A DNA stretch of 64,000 bases from Mactromeris polynyma (Eukaryota; Mollusca; Bivalvia; Venerida; Mactridae), in the NCBI GenBank assembly GCA_032209605.1, contig JASFXZ010000076.1, forward strand, positions 496,001 to 560,000, in the 5' to 3' direction. Every line of letters starts with the position of its first letter. The first letter of the stretch is position 1. The translations under genes were made by a program, and so were the position numbers. The notes below the pieces were generated by a model, which worked only from the letters and a program-made list of their open reading frames with translations, ran no database searches and was not told where the DNA came from. Shown in pieces: positions 21,910 to 33,900 of this stretch.

Positions 21910-24900
21910 CGATATTCAATATGTTTCCTTCTATAACATTCGATCTATGCTTTTCCATGGTTACATTGGACCATTCGTTATCCTATATATTGGCTGGTTT
22001 TATAACTGGACCGTAGTTTATGGTCTTGACGATTATTTTGACGCCGGGTTGATCGTTCTTGCCGGCATCGGTCTGTTGCAGATCTTGACGTCACTGTTTT
22101 GTCTGTGGTCTGTTGATATAAGATGCGCTCTTACGAGCTCTAAGGTAAGATGTGTACACTATTTGTTTAAATATCAAATTATATTGGAGATTTACAATCA
22201 CAACACACTGATTATGCATTCTGCCTAATTCTAGAACAAAAAGTGAGCGATGAGGATTGGCCGTGTGTAAATCCATGTATCATCACAGTATGGGAATATA
22301 ATCACCAACACTGGCCCAGCACATCATGCTTGGGAAGAGATCTGGTGGCTGCAGTGCTAGCTCGGTCGGAAGAGTACTGTCTCACTAGAGTTGAGGCAGT
22401 TGTGAGTTTGAGCCCCACATTGGCCTAGTCCTACAAACAGGACGAAATATATTAACGTCCTGCCAAATAACCTTAATATACGATAGGAAATCGAGTTGCA
22501 TGAAGTTAAATTTTAATGCCCAAATCGGACATTTGCTTGGTCTGTACATGTAAAATACGATTAAAGCAGATGAATACCTGGTAATTTCGGCCGTTTCAAT
22601 CAGTAAATCGATAAACAAATGAGCTAGGAATCATGCTGTAATCTAACGTAAACAACAACTGTGTTTAGAATGTACGCGACAATCGCGTCAATCGCGTCCA
22701 CTCTAAATACCGTCTCGTCCGTTTTCCCGGATTATGATGGTAATATTTGTGAAACGTTAACTGGGAGTAAAAAATCACACTTCGTCATGTCTTTTTCGTT
22801 TTCTTTTAATACAATACACTATAAATAGTTACATTACATGATTATGGCAATTGTAAAGCACAAATAGACAGAAATTCATGAATTATTTGCTAGGCCTACT
22901 TGATGTTAACAAATACTCAATGATAGAAGAAAAAAAAACATTGTACATGTTTTCAATTGAATGAAAAATCTTCTTTATTCATTAAAAAAAGAACACGCCT
23001 TTTTTTTGAAAACACAATATTCCGAAATGTTACTGAAGATTAATCAAAGCACTGACAATACCATTATTATTATTTACACAACACATGTATACATTAGCAG
23101 ATATTGTGAAATTAAACGTAAATGTAAATCAACGAATAGTTCGCAGACGATAATTTTAGCCTTGTTTACAAATAAAGATTGGTAAAATAAACACTATACG
23201 GTCGAGTAATCGGTAGTTTAAGTGTAATATGCATGTATATATGCTACTTAACGTGCACAGTTAAAAAATTTAGCCATATCAGAAATGTGTTAAACTATCA
23301 TTTTTGATTTGCAAACAAAGCTAATGTTACCGTCTGCGAACTATACTGACAGACATTATTTATACAAACATATATTGTCTGGTTAAAACACTCCTCTTTG
23401 TATGGGGTAAAACACGTCTCTGTGTATACTTGTCAAAACAAGTTCACTGATTTGCCACGCGTCTGGCTCTGTCTAATTTTTTTGACAACTTATTAATTCT
23501 TTTTTCAAGGTTATTAACATTGATTTTAAATTCTGCGTCAAAACCTGGAAAGGCACTATGACGCCTACCAGGAATGACACTAGTCAGGTTTTCTGACTTC
23601 AGTGTTTCAACAAAAACTGTCATGTCGTCCCTCCTGTTGTCTATAGTTCTTTTTGTTGGTCGTCCTTCTTGGTCGACAATTGATCCAAATGCATTCCTAG
23701 CGTAAAACCGGTAAACTATACGGAGTTCCGAAGTTGGCATGGAAACAAAAGTGAAGTGCGCATGACCATGGGATTATGTAACACCGATTCAATTCCATGG
23801 TATGACCAAATATCGCGTAAACCAGTCTCAGACAATTTAAATACAGTCGGGTTATATACATCTCAAGCACTGAAGGCATAACATTGTTTTGACCATCATG
23901 GATATTGATGAACTTTTTAAGTCTGTGAAACAGAGATTATGTTTGCATATGAATTTGAAGGATCACCAAAAGACCTTAATAAAGGCTGTTCTTGAAAAGA
24001 AAGATGCTGTCGGACTGTTGCCCACTGGATATGGGAAGAGCATGTGTTATACATTGCCACCTTTAATGCTGGACGAGGTATAAATACTACTATTCATTAT
24101 TCGTTGCTTTATTGTGTCTGTCTTCAAATGAAACTGCAAGTTCAAGTTTATTTTTAAAATTTCAATTTGAACTTCATATTTAGAAATGAACGCAAAATAG
24201 TTAATTGTGGATTTAATTTGTATGTACTTATTTATCTGAAATTGATACCAATGCATGGCAATCGTAGTTAGTATAGAATTCTTTTATTGACACTTCGGAA
24301 ATGTTCGGGAGTTTCCGTGTTTATACGATCATTGATAGACGCGTGTTACAAATATAGTATATATTGCGTCTACAGCTTATTTCTGACGCGAATTATAGAC
24401 CTGCGATTATAACCACACATAACCGGAAAAGAAAATACTGCTACTTTTGTTGTTACCCATATGCATGTTTTTGTTGTTATTATTTGTACTGTCTGTAGTT
24501 ACACATGTAACCTGATGAAATAAATGAATATTGTATTGTATTGTATAAAATTATCTCACAGTCACACTGTATTTGTTTTCTACGACGCTTCTCATTTGTT
24601 ATTTTTTTTTCAACAGGCTTCACACAAGTACCTCTCTCTCGTTGTGTCACCTTTGTTGAGTTTGATGAAAGATCAGCAGAGAGAGTTAGGGTCTTTGGGG
24701 ATACAGTCAGTTATTGCATCACATGACAGCAAGATAGATATAAAAGGTATTTATTTCAAATCGGCGATTACAAAATATGTGTGTGCTTTATTCCTTTTCA
24801 ATAGTTGTACAATTAATTCAATGTTTAAATCAAACACATCACATCCTAATCGATATAGAATGTTTTAATAAAACATATAATAACACAATTGAAATCATCA

Positions 24901-27900
24901 TCATCATCACCATCATCATCTCGTTTTTTATATCAAAATGTAATAAACCCATTTTTTATTTACAGACACTCAGGATTCTTCTGTCATACTAACAACACCA
25001 GAGACCTTACAGACGTCATGGTTTAGGAAACTACTTCGTGGTATTAAACATCGGATATGTTTGTTGGCTTGTGATGAGGCTCATTGCGTTTCGGAATGGT
25101 AATATTTTTAATTAACAACATGGGTGTATATTTATAACAAAGATCGTTTCTTACTTACAGGTTAGCGTTAGGTTACAGTGCATACATATTCTTAATTATT
25201 TAATACAATATTTAGCTTCTATATGATTCAAACCTTCCATTGTAAATATATTTAATATTCCTATAACGAAATTACTTTTCTCGTGTGTGCTAATTTTAAT
25301 AATTTGTTGCAGGGGAGAGGCGTTTCGACCTGAATACCGACATATCTCCTCGATAAGAAGTATTGTGGATGCACCAATGATGGCCCTCACAGCCACGTGC
25401 ACTCAGAAGGTTCAAGACGACATAATTGAAAGTCTTCTGATGCAGGACGCTCTTGTCATTGCTATGATACCAGATAGGTAATGATTTACAGAATACCAGT
25501 CTAATACAATTTGTATGTAACTAAATGCTCAGCTGGTTAATTCATAAACAAATACGGGACTGGTAACACAATTTACAGTAATGTCATCTGCTTTAAGTAA
25601 AAAGCATAGTATTATGCTCCTGTACGCACATACTCGTTTACGAAGTTAAAACTGTACGACAACGAATTTTTATATTTTCAGACCTAACATTTTTCTGTCC
25701 GCTACCAGATGCTCACAGGATTGCGAGACAGAGTTGGTGTGGTTGATGGAAAAGATCAAAGTCACCCAGTCGGACTGTCCCAAAACAATAATCTTTTGCA
25801 GGTATTAATTAACATGATTTCATATTCATTCAGTTAATTCACCTTCTACGGTATTCTTACTTATGTAATATTTCAGTATGAAGTTCAGTACATGTAACAT
25901 GTTACAGCATAAGCAATGACTATAATTGTGTTTAAGTCGTTTTCATACTTAATGTTTTAAACTTATTTTGTGAAACAGTTTTTAATCATCCCGTTCCTTA
26001 TGGTTGCCATCGAAACTAAAGTATGAGATAAGCCAGCTACCCTCTTTCATGCTGAGCGCTTTGCTAGTGAATAATTTGTATCAATTTCATGATGTCATTG
26101 GTATGACCAGACAAAGGGTCCTACCCAGGACCCCGCACTGGAAGGCAGTTTGCTTCGTGAATGTACCTTATATAGTATAATTTTATTATTCAAGATCCTA
26201 CACGACAGTCTACAATGTTTGGTCATATTTATATGATAATGTGGATAAAGGGACATCCGATAATAGGACCATAGAGATGTTCCACAGTAGTACAGATGTG
26301 GACAGTAAAGAAAGGATCCTTACGGAATTCCAAAGTAGTACCAGTGAGGTACGAGTATTAGTGGCCACAGTTGCGTTTGGGATGGGTGTGTCTATTCCAG
26401 ACATCAGACTAATTGTACACTGGGGGGCAGCAAAGAACATTGTTTCGTATTGGCAAGAGGTTGGCAGGGCTGGGAGAGATGGCACCCAGGCCCTTGCATT
26501 TATGTATGCTTTTCCTAGGAGTCTGGTGAAAGGTGTAACTGACATTGAAATGAAAGAATTAACCGCAATGGACAAATGTTTAAGATCGACAGTGTTAATA
26601 GCTTTAAAAACAGATGCTATGAAAGAAGATGTGAAATCATCTAGTGTTTGTGTGAATAATGACTGTCGTGTGTGTTTTTGTACCGCTTGTGTGTGTTGCA
26701 GTGTTTGTTGGGCTGCCTGTCAGTGCAAAGGCAAAGAGGATAAAAAAAAACTGGTATTCTAAAGACTTAGTGATAACATGTACATAGTGAAAGCAACAAG
26801 GAACTATGTATAATGTAGGATGTTAAATATATGTATAAATGTGACATACATCAGGGTTATAAAATTTCCTTTTTTTCTCTATAAAGTGTCTTACTATGAC
26901 GTACATTTGATCATTTTGACCATTTTCAAACTTCTTTTCAGTTATAACTTTTTGCCATCATATTTTCTCTTTCAACTTCTGTTCATGCATTTCCCATAAA
27001 AGCAGAACTTTTTCACAATGTCAAGATGTATATTAATTGTGGAAGTTTATTGTGCGAAATGCTTTACCGGGCACTTAGTAATATTCCGTGCTTTTCCATC
27101 GTCCTCTAAGGCGTGCTATTTTAACAAATCAAAACCTCGCGGTACAACATCGAAAACACACGAACATAAACGATAAATGAGTGCCCGGTAAATAATTTCG
27201 CGAAATAACTATGCGTCATATGCGTAATAAACAACATAATTTTAATGTAAATGGATCTTGTTTATATATTCGTATAAACACTCCGAGGATGTTCTATCAG
27301 ATCAGTTTTAATTTCTTCATGCAGACAATCGAAGTATAAATAGGCATGTAAGACAAAATATTTACTGTATATTTTAGTATGAAAAAATACTATTTAAAAT
27401 TATCATCGTTGTTTGTATATTATCAAATCGCGAGTATACTCTTCTTAGAGTGATGCGAAAATTGCAGATATTGATATTTAATATCTCTAAATTAAGAAGT
27501 TTGGTAAAAAAAATAGTTTTTTAAGACCGATAAGTCAGAACATCCTTTCAGTGTCTATTTAATTTACGCTTGCCATAGAGCTCGCTGTCTAATTTACGCG
27601 TACAGGTTTCTACAGCTCCCAAATAACTGGATTGTAAAGTGCGCGTATTCTGATTGGTCGATACGAATCAAAACAACCGGCCACTAAAATGTCATGGCGG
27701 TCGATTCAGGTCAAATTGCATAGTGACTTTGTATTTATAGTCGGTGTAAGGTAAAGCTGTGTATATAAAGAATGCCATTGGTGTGTATCGCGAGAAAAAG
27801 GTTAGTTCTTCGGGGACATGCTATTTATTTCATGGGATTTAGACGTTTTCATTCATCTTTTGTAATCAAAGTTGCGCAAGGATTCCCTGCGGAATCTATT

Positions 27901-30900
27901 ATTGTAAAAGAACATTAGCAGACTAGTCTGTATAGTCGGCAAAAGTCAGAAATTAAAAAAGCCGCCTATCAGACAGTAAACTAGTCTACACATTGGCCAT
28001 AATAGCAACCCCAGTAAGCCTACTGATAAGCCAGTAATTAACTGGAATTTTGTAGTTTTCAGGCACTCAGTGTAGAAAATTGGCTATAATTTCATTATTT
28101 TTTGTTGTATCTCCATGGGGGTTGTATCTTTAAAAAGCCAATAAACGTGTGAAAGCAGTGCTGTTTATTATATTTTCTTGTGTAAACGTTGCCCCAGGCT
28201 ATCCCAAGTTAATTGCTGTCAAATGACGTAATTTCGCATAATCAGCTAAATGTCAGTTTCATGCGTGGTCAGCGTGACGGGTACTTGGTTTGATTCAATT
28301 TGCGCATCATCAAACACTCATTAATATTCATAAAATTGGTATCAACTGAAAGCTGATTGGCTGAATTTTCTGTAAATGTTCGTGCAGGTGTTCTCCGATT
28401 TTTCTATGCCGCGTAGCCACGCCTCAAAGTCAGATGGGCGTATGCAAAAAAATTGTCAACAAAACTCGGCTGCACGGCCAGTTTCATAAAATAGACGATC
28501 TCAGTTTTATTTTGATACCAAAATATCAATGTTACAACCATTCTAACTGATGCGGAATTGAATGAGAAAAACGTTTCCCACGCGTTTTTCGTCAACTCGG
28601 AGATATTGTTGATGTATCGATACAGCGCCGCCATTTTTAAACGACTCGTATGTCGGTAAATTCACGTAATCAGTATCACAACACAGTTAAATCGATTTAC
28701 CCGTGTCGATGTTTTATTGTGGATAATTAAAATCATTGGTGTAAATTTGTTGATAAGTTATTGATTCCCATCGACTTTGTAATAAAATCTGTAAATTCTA
28801 TGTTTTTCACGCGTCTATTATTCGTCCCCGACCACTTTCGACCCCGGAGTACGATACGCTTTTTTTTCGTTTTTTATTTATACTTTTTTTTTTCGTTTTG
28901 ATTTCTAATATTAATCAACATTGAAGTAAGATGTCATTTCATGGAATTTACTGTGAGGCTTTTGGTGTCACAGTCAGTGGTTTGAAGACTAAAAACATAC
29001 CACAGTTGGATCAAGTATATGTCACTAATTGAGTTGTACTTGAAATCAAATAATTCTGTGATAATGAAAAACTGAATAGAAATGAATTCATAAATTTACT
29101 CAGTAATTTCATACCAAATTTGAACAGTGTGACCTGCCCAAGTGCAGTGTATATATTGTGTATTACTCTATATTGTGTATAATTATCATGTCTGATTATG
29201 ATCATTGTAATGTGTTAGATGTGTTTGCAGTCAGGAAATTTATATTTTGTATTACATATGTACATTTGCTGTTGTTCATAAATTTTAGTCCATGATAGAA
29301 ATTTGTTTGACTTCAATTATAACTATATAGATCCAAATATTCTTTGAAAAAACTGTTTTAGTGCATTACAATTGTGTTACATGTTGATTGTGATGATATT
29401 AATCCATTGATTTCTTCAAAAAGTTGTCTCGAGGTGTGATTGTATTTTCCAATTATAAAAAATTATGTTCAAAGTGCCCTGTTATTTGTTATTTTCTTGA
29501 AAATGTTATGTGCTACACCAAATATAACAGCATAAATGGAATCTACATGAAAAATACTCATAGATTCCAAAAAATTATAAAGATATCTTGAATTTTAAAA
29601 AAATTTATGTAGAAGTGAAGATATTTTTAGTTTTCTTCGGTTCCGCGACTGGGAACATTTTTTAACGCGATTATATAGCGAAAAAATTCTAGAAAATGAC
29701 CCAATTTGAGCAACTTCAAACATTCATAACTTCTTTATTTTTTGAGATATCTACAAAATTCAAACAGTTATGTGCATGTCAGAATATAGGCTTTCTGATT
29801 ATATCATTAATTATTAGATTCATTAATTTTGAAAAATGAGCTGGGGTTGCTAGCCATAAAAAGTAAAATAAAGGCTACAAGGGCACTTTCACTTCTTCAA
29901 TTTAGTAGTGACTGCAGCGTTTGACAGCTTATGGCATTTGATATGAAAAGTAGCCATGTGATGATACTGGTTCTTAAAGTCTTATTGAAATCCCCGGCTA
30001 TGTTGAGGAAAATATATGTAGAAATAAATAATAGATAAAATCTTAGTTTGACTGCATGAATTTCATCAGCAAAATCAGAAAATGACTTGTAAACTGCATT
30101 TCATCAATTCATATTTTCAGGTTAGTCAGCCAGATGATGCATCATGGGTAAAAGTTGTACCAACGCCAAACAATGGCTCTACTGAACTCGTCAGACTTCA
30201 TCACTTGAAGGTAACTTAAACCTTGAACCATTTACTACGGAACAAATTACATTTGTCAGGTTAATGGTCAAATTACACAATGTGTAATTTAATCATATGT
30301 CAGGATATCCTAATAGAAGGAATAAGTTGCTACAGGAAACACCACATACATAAGACAGTGCCTCCCCACACAGACCTCCGGGAAAGTGCTATCCTGATGG
30401 ATATGATAACAGCATTAGATGCAAGTGCAGGGCGATTATAGTTTGAACTTGTTTGCTTGAAGTGCAGAATCATATTAAATGTATTTTGCAGAGTTGCCAA
30501 ATAAAACCTACCTTTACAGAGCTGACTAGTTATACCAGTATTCAGTAACATTCATCTAACTCTTGATTTAGTGCAAAAATCACACCAACAGCCATATGAT
30601 TTGTTTCTGGAATGTGGTTTTACATTGAACAGCCAACTGTCAACGTTGTTTCATATATCAGCTCTTTTAAACAAATAAACCAGGCCTGCATTTATCTGAT
30701 ATTTGCATGTTATATAGTAATATTTGGATTCTATGATTTTCAGGAAAATGGCGAGGAAGAACTATGGTTCAACTTTCAGAAAGCCAAATATTTGTATGAA
30801 AGAGATAAGAAGCAGTTTGTTACATTGTGTTTCCCTGTGTCTGAGACTATAGAAACCTATTTAGAAAGTAAAGGTTTGCAAGAAGAGGAAGATATCAAAC

Positions 30901-33900
30901 ATGCTGAGAATACGTTTGGTAAAAATCTGTAAGTTGTTCCTATCATGTTTATGTTTGAACATTCAATTTTGAAACAAGTTATTACAATTTGTACAAATCA
31001 CTTTCAGAGATTGTAAAATCTGAAGTGTGTGATAAACCCCCATTTACACTTGTGGGACTGGAACTCACGAAGTCAATATATTAGATATGTTTTCTCATAG
31101 TATTTAGCAGCTTAACAAAACTTAGGACAGGTCATAATAGTGTTACCCTATTAAAAATTTCTGCTATATAAACTGGTTAGATGCAATGGCTGTTATAGTG
31201 GTAGATGATACTATTTAATCTGAGTATTTATCAATTCTTATCAAGAATACAGATAGTTAACTTAATGGTTAATTATTTACAAGTTAATGGCTGGTAATAT
31301 AATACAAAGAACAATATTTGTACATTACATGATTTATATCTTGCATGCTTTAAACCAAGCTTGTTGATAGAGTTCAATTCTTATTGAGACTAAGGTGATT
31401 CAGAGATCTTCCCCCTGGAAAAGAATGAGGTTTCAATTTCTTGCATTATGTTCAGAGTCTGAAGATGTTAAATGGAGGCTATTGCCGCTGTTTGACTCAT
31501 TTTAGCTATGGGCTTGTAGATTTGAAATTTGTGTTTGTTTATATGGTAAACAATATTCACATGTGGCAAAGAACTGGTTTAAAGCTGTCAATCTGACTCT
31601 TTTTCAGCATGACGATGGACATTCCACGATTCATGGAGCTGTTTCAGGAACGTGCCACTGCACCATTCTTTGTATTTCAAACATTCTGTGTTGGTCTCTG
31701 GTGTTTAGACGAGTACTGGTATTACAGTGTGTTTACATTGTTCATGTTGGTGGCATTTGAGGCTACCTTAGTACAGCAACAACTTAGAAATATGGCAGAA
31801 ATCAGAAAAATGGGAAACAAACCTTATCTTATTAATGTAAGTCCTGAATTGTCAAATCTCTGAAAATTTCTTATCCTCAGAATTTCACTAAGTACCAGTT
31901 TTGAGAATTAATCTGAGTAGGCTGTAGGGATTGCTTGTTTTATACAGCTTAGGTGACAGATATAAAAGTAGAAAATATTCAGTTGACAGATTTAAATATT
32001 GTTCTGAAAATAAAAATTAGTAATTTCCTTCTTACAATTTTCTGATCAACAGTCGGACAGACTTAGAAATTCCATGATTTAGACTTAACTTGATTTTGTT
32101 GTGCTGGTTTAGGCTTACAACAGTACATTCTGAGAAAAAGATAGGAGACATCAAATATTGTATTTTCATTTCAGGTGTACCGTAACAGAAAATGGCGTCA
32201 GATTCTTAGTACTGACTTGGTTCCTGGTGACATTGTTTCCATTGGTACAGATTTGTATATCCTTATTATTTGATTTCATCAGTTTATTTACAGACTACAG
32301 CTGTTTTTCTCCTCTATTGAAAAAAACATTCACAGCCCGCCTGGTTGACTCGGTTGGTAGTGGAGCTCTAGACTGTCACCCGGCAGATCCCAGTTTGATT
32401 CCTGGATTGGATAGGTTTTGTTCTTACATGACTTTGGCTACGGTCATGTCCTCCACATGTCGAGCAGTTGTCAGTTGCTTGTGGTAGAGCAACTTAGTAC
32501 TGGTTGATAATTTATTCCAGGAAAACTGGTTAGGTCAACTGGCCGTCGCCGTATATGACTGAAAAATTGTTGGTAGATGGCGTAAAACCTGATGAAACCA
32601 AAGAAACTTCAGTTATCATTTTACAAAACAAAAATTCTTGATTATACTTACCACAGTTGATTTCTAAAACAATTCATAACAGAATGTAATTTTCTGGACA
32701 AATACTTTTGGGCATATCTGTTGGTATTTTATGTATTGCTGTTGAATATTGGGGAAAATAAGACATTTAAAGACAAGATTTTGAAGTTTCAGAAGAGGCG
32801 ATTGCTTTTTCTCTAAATGTTGTTGTTGCTATTGATTTCATTCCCTGTGATAAGCTGAGAATTTGAATCATAGAAGAAATACTAAAAGTTGTAGAAGAAT
32901 TTATTTCATTTACATTAGGTGCTCTTCAAATTGTACAGTCTAATTTCCTATCAAAATATACTTTAAGGTTATTGACTTAAATTTCTCTTAGCTCAACATA
33001 TTTTGTTGTATTGTAGGTCGTTCTCATGAAGACAGATTAGTACCATGTGATTTGTTGTTACTGAGAGGTCCCTGCATTGTGGATGAGTCAATGTTGACTG
33101 GAGAATCAGTTCCGGTCATGAAGGTAAATTATACAACCTTCTATCCGAATACTCTGTGTCATCCAAAATAAATATCATGTCCCGGTGTATCTTCTTAGGC
33201 CCGTCCAATTGAAATGGGCTATTGGAAACCATGTATTATTCGTAATAGAATTTCGGACCCAATGAATTCAATGAACAAGGTCCGACTGTATATCAGAAAG
33301 TATGTCCCAGAATGCAATAACACCCACGGAAAGTCTCCTGTGAAGTAACAAAGATATGATGTCACAGTTACCTTACAGAGATGACCACTGCTATTATGGA
33401 TAAAAAATGACTTTGTACTGAAGTACAGTGTGTTGTTTATAATTTATTATATAAAGCATTGTCTTACTCTGTCACACTCCTGTAAATTCCTAAGGTCTTT
33501 ATTTCCTTCCTATGAGAATGTCTGGAGCTTGTAACTTGTTTCAGTTGTATATTTGTTGTTTTGGTTTGACTTGAAACAATTTTTAGATCTACATACATTT
33601 GTTCTACATGTCTAGTTGATATGTAGACGTTGTCTATACTTGCCCAGGTACATGGTAGTATAGGTTAGAAATACAGGAAAGCTGGTATGTCAGATGATCC
33701 AATGTATAAAATTTTGTTCATGAAGTCCAACACTTTAACAACAACATCGTTAAAATTTACATTATCAGGAAGCTGTTGAAATATTAGAACCTGACCATGT
33801 GTTAGATCTGGAAAATGATGGCAAACTACATGTATTGTTTGGTGGAACAAAAGTTGTACAACATTCCCCACCCAGTAAAAGTTCACCGGGAATGAAAGGT

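Noticed and set aside
28404..28634. 76-aa minus-strand ORF in ATP13A1 intron 1
   Set aside because: No recognisable domain, neighbour or splice context; chance ORF.
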